A stretch of 64,000 bases of DNA from Planosporangium sp963837285. Lineage in GTDB: Bacteria > Actinomycetota > Actinomycetes > Mycobacteriales > Micromonosporaceae. Of the stretch, positions 51,359-60,040 are shown one piece after another (the stretch's first letter is position 1; each line of letters opens with the position of its first letter). Below the pieces are notes generated by a model. The model saw nothing but the letters and a program-made list of their open reading frames with translations. It did not search any database and was not told the origin of the DNA. The stretch spans positions 310,001 to 374,000 of the forward strand of contig CAWIMS010000006.1 in assembly GCA_963837285.1 (NCBI GenBank), read 5' to 3'. Both the position numbers and the translations under genes were made by a program.

Positions 51359-52629
51359 AGGTACCCCGCGGAAATGGCGACGGTGACAGCGGTGACGACC
51401 AGCCCGTACTTGCTGAACTCCCAGAACGAGATGCGCCTGCCATGGTGTTCGGCGATGCCCAGCACCACGACGTTGGCCGACGCGCCGATCGCGGTGGCGT
51501 TGCCGCCGAGGTCAGCACCGGCGGCGAGGGACCACCACAGCACCTCTTTCGAGTCGTGCGTGTCGTTACTCGCGACGAGTTCGGCGACGATCGGGGTCAT
51601 CGTTGCGACGTACGGGATGTTGTCCACAATGGCGGACAGCACCGCCGACGCCCACAGCAGCACCATCGAAGTCAGCAGGAGCCGTCCCTCGGTCGCATCG
51701 ACCGCCTTGCGGGCGATCGTGTCCACGACGCCGGTGGCGACGAGGCCGCCGACCATGACGAACAGGCCGGCGAAGAAGGCCAGCGTCGGCCACTCGACCT
51801 CGTTGGCAACGTCACGCACGTCCAGCTTGGACAATGTGAGCAGAGTGAGGCCGCCGACGATGGCTACCACCGACGGTTCCAGGTGCAGGACGGCGTGCAG
51901 CACGAAGGCGGCGGTCACCACGACCAGTACCGCGAGGCTGACCGCCAGCAGCCGCCCGTCGCGGATCGCGTCGCGTTCGCGCAGCGCGGCAATGGTCGCG
52001 GCCCGGTCAGGGTCGTAGCGGAACGCGTGGCGGAACAGCCACCGGCACAGGCCGACAAACACCGCCAGCAGCAGCACCACCAGCGGAGCCAGGTAGACCA
52101 GAAAGTCGTTGTAGGACAAGCCGGCCCGGCTGGCGATGATGATGTTGGGTGGGTCGCCGACCAGGGTAGCGGCGCCGCCGATGTTGGAGGCGAGCGCCTC
52201 GGCGATGAGGAACGGGGTGACCGGCACGGCGAGCCGCTCGCACACCAGGAACGTCACCGGCGCGACCAGCAGGACCGTGGTCACGTTGTCGAGGACCGCC
52301 GAGGCGACCGCGGTGACCAGGATCAGGATGACCATGACGCGAAACGGATGGCCGCGCGCTCGCTTGGTCGCCCAGATCGCGAGGTACTCGAACACGCCGG
52401 TGCGGCCCAGGACGGCGACGATGAGCATCATGCCCAGCAACAGGACGATGACGTTCCAGTCGATGCCTGCCTCGTGCGAGAAGAAGGCATGGTCGGCGTC
52501 CGTTGCTCCAATGAGCAGCATCACGGCGGCGCCGCCGAGCGCTGCGGCGACGCGGTGCACGCGCTCGGTCACGATCAGGGCATAGGCGCCGGTGAACACG
52601 GCCACCGCCAGCCACGCGGTGAGGGTCAT
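51331..52629 (-). CDS. ArsB/NhaD-superfamily ion transporter
   Basis: 432 residues from ATG 52629, overlapping the CBS gene stop (ATGA). About eleven helices; superfamily marks are SAVLDNVTTVLLVAPVTFLV, EALASNIGGAATLVGDPPNI, a mirrored SAIVDNIPYVATMTPIVAEL, and ADLGGNATAIGASANVVVLG. These repeated Asn- and Gly-rich half-helices form the substrate site of anion or Na+/H+ antiporters (ArsB, NhaD, SLC13-like). Being encoded between a CBS-pair protein and a membrane-embedded kinase, it may be a transporter whose activity is gated by nucleotides and reported to the two-component system. Substrate unknown. Confidence 0.88.
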   Translation of the reverse strand: MTLTAWLAVAVFTGAYALIVTERVHRVAAALGGAAVMLLIGATDADHAFFSHEAGIDWNVIVLLLGMMLIVAVLGRTGVFEYLAIWATKRARGHPFRVMVILILVTAVASAVLDNVTTVLLVAPVTFLVCERLAVPVTPFLIAEALASNIGGAATLVGDPPNIIIASRAGLSYNDFLVYLAPLVVLLLAVFVGLCRWLFRHAFRYDPDRAATIAALRERDAIRDGRLLAVSLAVLVVVTAAFVLHAVLHLEPSVVAIVGGLTLLTLSKLDVRDVANEVEWPTLAFFAGLFVMVGGLVATGVVDTIARKAVDATEGRLLLTSMVLLWASAVLSAIVDNIPYVATMTPIVAELVASNDTHDSKEVLWWSLAAGADLGGNATAIGASANVVVLGIAEHHGRRISFWEFSKYGLVVTAVTVAISAGYLWLRFFALA

Positions 52630-53072
52630 GGCGCGAGCATCCTGTCCAGCAGGGCGTCCAGGGTGACCGCACCCACGATCGCCCCGGCGTCGTCGACCAC
52701 CGCCACCAGCGGGCTGCGGGTGCGTGCCATCAGCGCGGCGATCTCCAGCAGCGTGGCGTCCGGGTCCACCACCGCCAGTTCGGCCGGCCGGTCGGGCAGG
52801 CATTCGGCGACCGTGCGACCGGCCAGCCAGTCAAGGAACTGGTCGGCGCTGGGCTCGTCAATGACTCGGGCCAAGGCGGGATCATCCTGGCAGTACCGGG
52901 GGAGCGCCATCCGCAGCACCTGAGTGCCGGGCAGGATCGTTACGGGCCGGTCCGCTTCATCTACCACAATCAGGCCGGGCAGGTTATGGGCGGCCATTCG
53001 TTGCGCCGCTTCGATCACCTGCATGCCTGTCGCGACGGTGGGGAACGGGCCAGCCAGGTCGCGCGCTCGCAT
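52626..53072 (-). CDS. CBS-domain pair protein
   Basis: 148 residues; ATG 53072 with GAGGGGAGGA upstream. Two CBS motifs: MRARDLAGPFPTVATGMQVI with LPGLIVVDEADRPVTILPG, and TVAECLPDRPAELAVVDPDA with SPLVAVVDDAGAIVGAVTLD. CBS pairs bind adenosine nucleotides or related ligands and regulate partner proteins. It is the first gene of a chain of four with start-stop overlaps (CBS, ion transporter, kinase, response regulator), so it probably gates the transporter. Expression would start in the GC-rich region at 53073-53300. Confidence 0.88.
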   Translation of the reverse strand: MRARDLAGPFPTVATGMQVIEAAQRMAAHNLPGLIVVDEADRPVTILPGTQVLRMALPRYCQDDPALARVIDEPSADQFLDWLAGRTVAECLPDRPAELAVVDPDATLLEIAALMARTRSPLVAVVDDAGAIVGAVTLDALLDRMLAP

Positions 53073-53595
53073 GAGCGTTCCTCCCCTCTGCCGGCTCGTC
53101 TTCTGCCAGTCGCCAAGCCCGGAGCCGGGTGCGGATCAGTGCCGCCGTGTCCGGGGCCTCGGCGCCGGAGCACGCATAACCGAACGTGGACTTTCCGCAG
53201 TGAGCCCATCGGGCAAGCCGCGTCACGGGTGCCGTTGACCCGGTGGTGATCTGGTAATGCGGAACGCAACTCGTCGAACAACACACTGCCGGTACCGCCA
53301 GTTGTCGGCCCGGCCTGTCTCGATGTTCTCCCGGCCGCTGGTCGAATGCCACGCCCGACGAAGGCAGCCAAAGCGGATCCATGTTGCTGTCGACCGGCAA
53401 TGACGTGCTCGGTAATGCTCCGGGTCCAGATACCGTGTGGGAAACCTGGCATCTCGATCACGCCCGGACGACACTCGGAGTTGTCTGCGACGGCAGCCGA
53501 CCGGGACGGGCGCCCACGGTATGGTTCCGGTGGTGGTGCGTGCCCCGGTTTGACAGCTCGCCGCTTGGTGTGCGGGCTGCTGGACACCGGCCGCG
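53073..53595. other. 523-bp region without a convincing gene
   Basis: Lies between the CBS gene start and the glycosidase remnant. Open frames exist on both strands but are Arg/Gly/Ser-rich and lack starts with ribosome sites. It must contain the promoter for the CBS-transporter-kinase operon; no clear hexamers were identified. Confidence 0.4.
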
Positions 53596-53599
53596 GTGG

Positions 53600-53945
<346 letters not shown>

Positions 53946-54138
53946 CCCCGTCCACCGCTGTCCGCGTGCCCTGCGCCGCGCCGGTGCCCGCTGAGGGACC
54001 ACCGTGAACGGAGGTGCGGCACTGCGGCGCGGTGGTGCGGAACGGGACCGCTGGCAGCGGGCGGACTATGCTTGTGCTGGATGAAATTGCCGGTCGCCGG
54101 CAATGCCAAACGCAGGCCGAGACGGAGGCGGACCGACC

Positions 54139-55350
54139 ATGGCCGGTCGTGCTCAGCCCGATGGCGCCGTGTTTGACGTTGCCGGCGTGACCAGACGCGC
54201 GGTCGCTGACGCCAAGGGAGTGGACCCCCAGCTACTCGACGGCTACCTGCAGATGTTGGCCGCCGCGACGGCGGAGGGTCGCCGGCTGGCCCGTCACGAA
54301 CTTGACAGCCGGCGTACTGCGGGCATCGCCACCGCCGAGCGCGGCATCTCCCTCGGCGCCGTGGTTGACCTGTACCTCAGCGCCACCTGGGTGGCCTGGC
54401 GCCACCTCCCTCGCCCGGCCAGTGCCCACCCCGACGACGTCGCTACGACCGTGCTGCGGGCCGCCAACGACGCGATTGCGGCGCTCGCCGACGGCTTCGA
54501 GACAGCCCAACGGCAGGCCATCCGCCACGAGGAGGCGATGCGGCGGGAATTCATCGACGACCTGCTCAACGGCACCAGCGACCTCACCCGGCTGCCCGAG
54601 CGCGCGGCTCGCTTCGGCCTGCAACTAGCCGGCACCCATACGGTGGCGATGGCGCGGGCCGACACGCCGTTCGCCGACAGCGACGAACGCACGCGCCGCA
54701 TCGAATCTGCCCTGCTCGCCCGGTTCGGTGGGCACAACATTCTCATCGCCACTAAGGAAGGGCACCTGGTGTGTGTCGCTCCCAGCACCGAGCCGGGCGC
54801 GCCGGCCGAGTTCGCTCGCCACACCTGCGCCCTGCATCCCGGGCACACCTGCCAGGTCGGTGTGGGCCGTGCCCATGCCGGCCCGGCGGGCGTTGCGCAC
54901 TCGTACCAGGAAGCCCGCGAGGTACTCGACGTCGGCAGCCGACTCGACCTGGACACCCCGGTCCTACAGGCCGCTGAGCTGCTGGTCTTTCAAGTGCTGT
55001 TCCGCGACCGGGCCGCAATCACCGATCTTGTGACGACCGTACTGGGGCCGTTGCGGCATACCAGAGGCGGCGCCGAACCGCTCATCGACACCCTGGCCGC
55101 CTACTTCAGTACCGGCAACGCGGTCGCCGCCGCCCACCGGCTGCATCTCGGCGTACGCACAGTCACCTACCGACTGCAACGAATCGCCCGGCTCACCGGC
55201 TACAACCCGACCGATCCGACACGCCGGTTCACCTTGGAAGCCGCCGTATTGGGCGCCCGGCTCCTGCGTTGGCCGACCGATCCACTGGTCCCAACCCTGG
55301 AAGATCGCGGCGACAGGGACGACACGCGGCCACGGCAAGCATCGACGTAG
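54139..55350 (+). CDS. PucR/CdaR-type transcriptional regulator
   Basis: 403 residues from ATG 54139 with GGAGGCGG eight bases upstream (ATG 54103 is in frame but has no ribosome site). The N-terminal 130 residues are helical, with RGISLGAVVDLYLSATWVAW resembling RsbT/RRXRR-type sensor regions. A central GGDEF-like CdaR domain (ILIATKEGHLVCVAPSTEPG; VGVGRAHAGPAGVAHSYQEA) is followed by the C-terminal PucR helix-turn-helix: LIDTLAAYFSTGNAVAAAHR, LHLGVRTVTYRLQRIARLTG. Such regulators respond to metabolites. It stands alone with no clear target; downstream the ECF42 sigma gene converges. Confidence 0.9.
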   Translation: MAGRAQPDGAVFDVAGVTRRAVADAKGVDPQLLDGYLQMLAAATAEGRRLARHELDSRRTAGIATAERGISLGAVVDLYLSATWVAWRHLPRPASAHPDDVATTVLRAANDAIAALADGFETAQRQAIRHEEAMRREFIDDLLNGTSDLTRLPERAARFGLQLAGTHTVAMARADTPFADSDERTRRIESALLARFGGHNILIATKEGHLVCVAPSTEPGAPAEFARHTCALHPGHTCQVGVGRAHAGPAGVAHSYQEAREVLDVGSRLDLDTPVLQAAELLVFQVLFRDRAAITDLVTTVLGPLRHTRGGAEPLIDTLAAYFSTGNAVAAAHRLHLGVRTVTYRLQRIARLTGYNPTDPTRRFTLEAAVLGARLLRWPTDPLVPTLEDRGDRDDTRPRQAST

Positions 55351-55559
55351 CCACCCAATCAGGCGGGACAGCCGGCAGGCGCGACACGTCGGTACGGCCA
55401 CGCCGAGCATCGACATCGAGAGGGCTGGCGACCAAAGATCGCTAGGTCGATAGCGCGCATCGCGATGTTGGGCCATGCCAGTGGTCTGGTGGGTGGCGTG
55501 GACGACCTGCTCGACCGCCTCGGCGACCAGGGCGGCGCCCTCGGCGCCGACGGGACCTG

Positions 55560-56822
55560 TCAGCGTTGCAGCGGATCGGACTTACCCTCATGCAGTCGGG
55601 CCGCGCACAGGGTGAGGTAACGCTGTTCGGGCACGCTGGCGGTCAGCGCCGCCGCGATCATGTAGGCCACACACGCGGCGTCTGTCTCGCCGGCTTGTTC
55701 GAGCAGGTGCGCCCGGACCGCTTCCAAGCGGTGGTGGTGGGCGACGCGGTCATCGGCGTCGAGGGTGCCGAGCAGGGCCAGTCCGGCGTGGGGTCCATGA
55801 ACTTTCGAGACGGCGACAGCGCGACTAAGCGTCACGATCGGCCCGGGCGCGACGAGGGTCAGTACGTCGTAAAGGGCGAGGATCTGCGGCCAGTCGGTGT
55901 CGGCAGCGGTGGTCGCTTCGTCGTGCAGGGCGGCGATCGCGGCCTGCAGCTGGTACAGGCCGACCGGCCCGCTGCCGAGAGTTCGGGTCAGGATCGCTTG
56001 GCCCTCGGCGATCGAGGCGGCGTCCCAAAGGTCGCGGTGTTGCTCGTCGAGCGGCACGAGGCTTCCGTCAGCGGCAGTGCGGGCGGCCCGGCGCGCGTCG
56101 GTGAGCAGCATCAGCGCGAGCAACCCGGCGACCTCGCATTCGGCGGGCACCAGCCGGTACACCATGCGGGTTATCCGGATCGCCTCCGCAGTGAGGTCGA
56201 GCCGCTGCAACGCCGGCCCGGAGCTGCTGGTGTACCCCTCGTTGAAGACGAGGTAGAGCACGTGCAGCACCACGGTGAGCCGCTGGCTACGGTGCGGTTG
56301 GGCGGGCAGTTCGAAGCGGGCTCCCGCGGCCCGGATGCTGTGTTTGGCCCGGCTGATCCGTTTGCCGATGGTGGCCTCGGGGACCAGCAATGCGGCGGCG
56401 ATCTCGGCGGTGGTCAGCCCGCCCACCGCCCGCAGCGTCAACGCGAGCTGCGACGGAGCAGACAGCGCGGGATGGCAGCACAGGAACAGCAGCGCGAGGG
56501 TGTCGTCGCGGTCAACGGCGGGCGGCGGGTCGCTTGCGCTGTCGGTCGGGTCGAGCGCGGCCTTGGCTTCGCGGCGGCGCCGGGCATTGTCGGCGCGCCA
56601 CCCGTCGACCAGAACCCGGCCGGCCACCGTCAGCAGCCACGCGTGCGGTCGCCGCGGAACCCCGTCGGTACGCCATTGCTGGAAGCCGGCGAGGAGTGCT
56701 TCCTGCACGGCGTCCTCGCACGCGTCGAACTGCCCATGCCGGCGCACCAGCGTGGCGAGGACCCGCGGCGCGCACTCTCGCAACAGGTCCTCCACCCGGA
56801 CGCCGGTCACAGGGTCGGTCAC
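55560..56822 (-). CDS. ECF42-type RNA polymerase sigma factor with C-terminal extension
   Basis: 420 residues, GTG 56822 overlapping the DGPF gene stop (GTGA). Sigma region 2: ARVDLLRECAP-like VEDLLRECAPRVLATLVRRH and DACEDAVQEALLAGFQQWRT; region 4: LALTLRAVGGLTTAEIAAAL, LVPEATIGKRISRAKHSIR. The long C-terminal extension has LVFNEGYTSSSGPALQRLDL and later TPR-like helices, the DUF6596 domain of group ECF42, which replaces a soluble anti-sigma factor. ECF42 sigmas are typically co-encoded with DGPF/YciI proteins, as here. They control stress or resistance genes including the DGPF partner. Confidence 0.93.
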   Translation of the reverse strand: MTDPVTGVRVEDLLRECAPRVLATLVRRHGQFDACEDAVQEALLAGFQQWRTDGVPRRPHAWLLTVAGRVLVDGWRADNARRRREAKAALDPTDSASDPPPAVDRDDTLALLFLCCHPALSAPSQLALTLRAVGGLTTAEIAAALLVPEATIGKRISRAKHSIRAAGARFELPAQPHRSQRLTVVLHVLYLVFNEGYTSSSGPALQRLDLTAEAIRITRMVYRLVPAECEVAGLLALMLLTDARRAARTAADGSLVPLDEQHRDLWDAASIAEGQAILTRTLGSGPVGLYQLQAAIAALHDEATTAADTDWPQILALYDVLTLVAPGPIVTLSRAVAVSKVHGPHAGLALLGTLDADDRVAHHHRLEAVRAHLLEQAGETDAACVAYMIAAALTASVPEQRYLTLCAARLHEGKSDPLQR

Positions 56823-57178
56823 AGGTCAGTGGCCTCGTCCATGATCCGCCGGACCTCCATCGGGAACTCGGTGTAGCCGACGACCCGGGAGGTGATCTCC
56901 ACCGCGCGCGCCTCGTCCGCGTCGATGATCCAGTAGCCGGCGAGGGACTCCTTGACCTCAGCGAACGGCCCGTCGGTCGACACCGGGGCGCCGTCGGCGA
57001 ACCGGACCGTGGTCGCCCGGCTCGGCTCCATCAGCTTCACACTCGCCACCAGCTCGCCGGCCTCCCGCAGCTCACTGTCCACCTTCATGATCATCTCATG
57101 CATGCCGGTGAACCACTCCGGTGACCGGTCCTGCACGGTGGCACCAAGCCCACCGAACATCATGATCATGTACTTCAT
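56819..57178 (-). CDS. YciI-related DGPF-domain protein, ECF42 partner
   Basis: 119 residues. The start MKYMIMMFGGLGATVQDRS and the middle VSTDGPFAEVKESLAGYWII contain the DGPF motif that names this group of small ferredoxin-like dimeric proteins; GYTEFPMEVRRIMD closes the family pattern. Its stop overlaps the GTG of the ECF42 sigma gene, so the two are translated together. DGPF proteins are the conserved targets and partners of ECF42 sigmas, but their chemistry is not known. Confidence 0.92.
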   Translation of the reverse strand: MKYMIMMFGGLGATVQDRSPEWFTGMHEMIMKVDSELREAGELVASVKLMEPSRATTVRFADGAPVSTDGPFAEVKESLAGYWIIDADEARAVEITSRVVGYTEFPMEVRRIMDEATDL

Positions 57179-57334
57179 CGCGTGATCCCTTCCATCCCGG
57201 CGCCCAGGCCGGACGCCCGGCTCCTGGTCGGAGCAGCCGGCCCGCTTTGGACATCGCCAATCAAGATCTTTCTCGGTCGCGCTCGTGGAGCGGCATCGGC
57301 GGTGCCCACCACGGTGGCTCCGCCTGGTTGCAGG

Positions 57335-58014
57335 TCAGCGTGCTCCATCATCGGCGACGAGGCCGGTTTGGTAGGCGATGACAACCAGTTGCGCACGGTC
57401 GCGTGCGGCGAGTTTGGTCATGGCCCGGCTGACATGGGTACAGGCAGTGGCCGGGCTCAGCGTCAGGTGGGTGGCGATCTCCTCGTTGTTCATGCCCTGA
57501 CCGACCAGGGCGAGGACTTCGCGCTCGCGTTGGGTGAGCACGGCCAGGCGATGGTCGGCATGGCGTTTGGCGGCCCGGGCGGCGGTGACTGGGCGATGAG
57601 TCGGCGGGTGATGCTCGGGGCCAGTAGCGCGTCACCGGCGGCGGCGACGTGGATGGCGTGCAGCAGTTCGGCCGGTCCGGACTCTTTGAGCAGGAAACCG
57701 CTGGCGCCGGCTTCCAGCGCGTCGTAGACGTTGGCGTCGGTGTCATAAGTCGTCAGGATGAGCACCCGGACGGTCTGCAGGCCGCGGGTGGCGACGATCT
57801 GGCGGGTGGCTTCGATTCCGTCGAGAACGGGCATGCGGATGTCCATGAGCACGACGTCGGGGCGGTGGGCGCGGGCGAGGGTGACGGCTTCGGCGCCCGT
57901 GGCGGCCTCACCGACCACGGTCATGTCGGCCGCGGCGTCCAGCAGCATCTTGAAGCCGGTACGGACCAGTTCCTGGTCGTCGGCGAGCAGCACGGTCACC
58001 GGCGATGTGATCAT
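57335..58014 (-). pseudogene. NarL-type response regulator, one frameshift
   Basis: The receiver half is intact (MITSPVTVLLADDQELVRTG; DVVLMDIRMPVLDGIEATRQ with the phospho-Asp; GASGFLLKESGPAELLHAI) and ends ITRRLIAQ. The helix-turn-helix is in another frame: VTAARAAKRHADHRLAVLTQ, REREVLALVGQGMNNEEIAT, HVSRAMTKLAARDRAQLVVI. Adding one base to the GGG run at 57591-57593 fuses them as LIAPVTAARAAK. Either a sequencing deletion or true frameshift. The ATG overlaps the stop of the equally damaged kinase gene, showing the original two-gene operon. Confidence 0.82.
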
Positions 58015-58500
58015 CCGGTCAGCGCATCCAAGCGCAGCGGCAGGTCGGCCCGGACCTGGAAGCCGCCGTCCGGGTGGGGTGCGGCGGACAGGTGGTCGCC
58101 GAGCAGTGCGGCCCGTTCCCGCATGCCGACGATGCCGCGGCCGGTACCGGCATCCAGGTCGGTGTCGCCGGCCGGGCCGGGCCGGTGCCGTCGTCACGGA
58201 CTTCGATCCGCAGGCGGTCATCCCTGTACCGCAGGACGATCGTGGCCTGGATGGCGGTGGCGTGGCGGACCACGTTGGCCATCGACTCCTGCAGGATGCG
58301 GTACGCGGCGTGGTCGACGCTTGCGGGCACGTCGGGGTTGTGGCCGTCGACCTCGACGGTGACGTGCACACCGGCCCCGCGGGCGATGGCGGCGAGGTGC
58401 TCGACCTCGGCCAGGCCGGGGGTGGGTGCCCGGTTGTCGGTGTCGCGTAGCACCCCGAGCGTGTGGCGCAGTGCTCCTTGGCGTGGCCAAGCCGCGGCTG
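58011..58500 (-). pseudogene. Truncated, frameshifted sensor histidine kinase
   Basis: Only the C-terminal part of a HisKA_3-type kinase remains: RHTLGVLRDTDNRAPTPGLA, AAYRILQESMANVVRHATAI (N box) and RIEVRDDGTGPARP in one frame, then after a break near 58165 GDTDLDAGTGRGIVGMRERA and GGFQVRADLPLRLDALTG in another, ending at 58011 in an ATGA overlap with the regulator gene. The membrane sensor and phosphorylated His region are missing, cut off about 100 bases before an SRPBCC gene of opposite strand. This kinase cannot function. Confidence 0.75.
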
Positions 58501-58600
58501 CGCCGTCCTGGCCGCAACGTGGCGGCTTTCGGCGACGAATCGGCCGCGCCGGCGCCGTCACAACGGTTGAAGGCCCCCATGTGAGGAGTGATGACACGCG

Positions 58601-59035
58601 ATGTCGAGGACCGTCACCAACACCATTGACATCTCCGCCGAACAAGACGACGTCTGGGCGGTACTGGCTGATCTACCCGCCACCCGGTGGTGGCTGCCCG
58701 GCGTGGTCGCCGCCCGGATGGACGGCGACGTGCGGGTCTGCACGATGGCCGATGGGCAGGAGATCCACGAGCGGATCAGCGACCTGTCCGCCGGGGCGCG
58801 CAGCTACCGGTTCGAGCACCTACGGGTACCGCTGCCCGTGCGGCAGTCCCACGGCACGTTCACCGTCACCCCGGGCAGCGCGCCGGGGACGTCGCTGGTC
58901 ACGTTGCGCACCACGTTCGACCCGCTCGACGTGACCACCGGCGAAGACGTGACCGGGATGGTTGGGCAGGCGTTCGGGCAGTCGCTGGAGTCGTTGCGCC
59001 GCTACGTCGAGGAGAAGGTTCCCTGGGACGCATAG
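58601..59035 (+). CDS. SRPBCC-family protein
   Basis: 144 residues; GGAG lies 12 bases before ATG 58601. The fold is shown by MSRTVTNTIDISAEQDDVWA, VLADLPATRWWLPGVVAARM, AGARSYRFEHLRVPLPVRQS and LESLRRYVEEKVPW as the C-terminal helix. These proteins bind hydrophobic ligands or act as small-molecule cyclases. The 3' half overlaps on the other strand the extended frame of the protein starting at 59951, which is probably read-through. It begins where the truncated kinase is cut off, so its arrival may have disrupted that gene. Confidence 0.82.
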   Translation: MSRTVTNTIDISAEQDDVWAVLADLPATRWWLPGVVAARMDGDVRVCTMADGQEIHERISDLSAGARSYRFEHLRVPLPVRQSHGTFTVTPGSAPGTSLVTLRTTFDPLDVTTGEDVTGMVGQAFGQSLESLRRYVEEKVPWDA

Positions 59036-59951
59036 CTCGTCCTGCTGCTCGCCCCGGCCCGGGCTCATCCGGCCCGGGCCAGCCAACGACGCACCGGGGC
59101 GAACGGTGCCAGCCGCTGCGCGCACCAGCCGACCAGACCCGCGGTGGTGACCTGCGCCGGGTGCGGGTAGCGGCGCACCAGGCGGAAGCCGTCCCGCACG
59201 GCGAAACGGGCCGCCGGTCCGGCCGGGTCGAACCCGGCCGGCAGGCGGCGGCGGGTCGGCTCGCTGAGTTGCGCGTCGTCGGCTTCCAGTGCCGCCACGT
59301 GCCGGTCGAGGTCGGCGACCCGGGTGGGGTCGCGCAGCGCCGCCCGGTACGCCTCCACCCCTGCCCCGGTGCGGGGCATGACACCGCACCCGAGGCGGAT
59401 GGCGGCAGCGTTCGGCCTGCCGACCGCCCGCTGAGCGCCGCCCGCGACAACTGGTGCTGCTTACGGGGCGAAACAGTGCCCTGCTCGACGTAGTGCCGCA
59501 GATCGTCGAGCAGGTACTGGCCGGTACGACCCACCGTTGCGAGCAGCCACCATCGAGCCAGCCAGCCGACCGGGCCGCGTACCCGCAACTCGGCCGCGAA
59601 CGTCACCCGGCAGCACCGTTCCCCCTCGACGGCGACCTGCCACCGGTTGCGGGCGAGGGCGACGAACGACGGTATTCCCGCGGTCGCTTCGTATGTCAAC
59701 GTCCGGGCCGCGTCGTCGAACGCCACGATCATCTCGGTCACCTCCGGGACCAGCGCCACCCCGGTGCGGCACACCCGCCCCGGCACCGGCGCATCCGCTG
59801 GCGGCTCTGTCGCCGGCTGCGAAACGGGGCAGGCCGTGGAGGCGGGGATCGCGGTGGCCCACCCGCCGATACGGTCGAAGCCACCGGCGACGACCCGCCA
59901 CACCGCATCCGCCGGGGCATGCACGACAATCGTCTGGGTCAATGCCACCAT
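58899..59951 (-). CDS. SRPBCC-family protein with probable read-through tail
   Basis: 350 residues as an open frame from ATG 59951. The first 165 residues are a clear SRPBCC domain: MVALTQTIVVHAPADAVWRV, VAGGFDRIGGWATAIPAS, RVCRTGVALVPEVTEMIVAF, LDDLRHYVEQGTVSPRK. After that the sequence becomes Pro/Arg/Ser-rich and merely shadows the DUF2461-like frame and part of the SRPBCC gene on the opposite strand. The natural stop near 59430 was probably lost by deletion or indel. Treat about 59440-59951 as the functional part. Confidence 0.6.
   Translation of the reverse strand: MVALTQTIVVHAPADAVWRVVAGGFDRIGGWATAIPASTACPVSQPATEPPADAPVPGRVCRTGVALVPEVTEMIVAFDDAARTLTYEATAGIPSFVALARNRWQVAVEGERCCRVTFAAELRVRGPVGWLARWWLLATVGRTGQYLLDDLRHYVEQGTVSPRKQHQLSRAALSGRSAGRTLPPSASGAVSCPAPGQGWRRTGRRCATPPGSPTSTGTWRHWKPTTRNSASRPAAACRPGSTRPDRRPVSPCGTASAWCAATRTRRRSPPRVWSAGARSGWHRSPRCVVGWPGPDEPGPGRAAGRAMRPREPSPRRSGATTPATARTPAQPSRSRLRRWSRRAGRTWCAT
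59056..59080. terminator. GC-rich hairpin between convergent genes
   Basis: GGCCCGGGC (59056-59064) and GCCCGGGCC (59072-59080) form a perfect 9-bp stem with a 7-base loop, 20 bases after the SRPBCC stop at 59035 and covering the stop of the convergent DUF2461-like frame. No T-tract. Confidence 0.65.
59065..59379 (-). pseudogene. C-terminal fragment of a DUF2461-like protein
   Basis: 104 codons from an internal Met: MPRTGAGVEAYRAALRDPTR, VADLDRHVAALEADDAQLSE, LPAGFDPAGPAARFAVRDGF, RLVRRYPHPAQVTTAGLVGW. The frame stays protein-like a little upstream (NAAAIRLGCGV) without a start or ribosome site. The pattern, a helix-rich end with acidic pairs, resembles the C-terminal part of DUF2461 proteins, which are about 220 residues long; the first half is absent, replaced by the SRPBCC gene. 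Assignment is tentative. Confidence 0.4.
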
Positions 59952-60024
59952 GCCCTCAGCGTGCCCGCAGCCGGATCGCTGGTCGATTCCCGATCAGGGA
60001 ATCGGGCCGCGCCCGGACACCTGC

Positions 60025-60040
60025 CATAATGTCGATCATG
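60025..60040 (+). promoter_or_regulatory. Leaderless promoter of the XRE regulator
   Basis: CATAAT (60025-60030) is followed by seven bases and then ATG at 60038, with no ribosome site, matching the leaderless arrangement seen for the TetR genes at 17666 and 63062. Confidence 0.45.

Noticed and set aside
55351..55559. Minus-strand coding-like piece (GAEGAALVAEAVEQVVHATH) before the PucR gene end
   Set aside because: Natural-looking but short, without a start codon or identifiable family; left uncalled.
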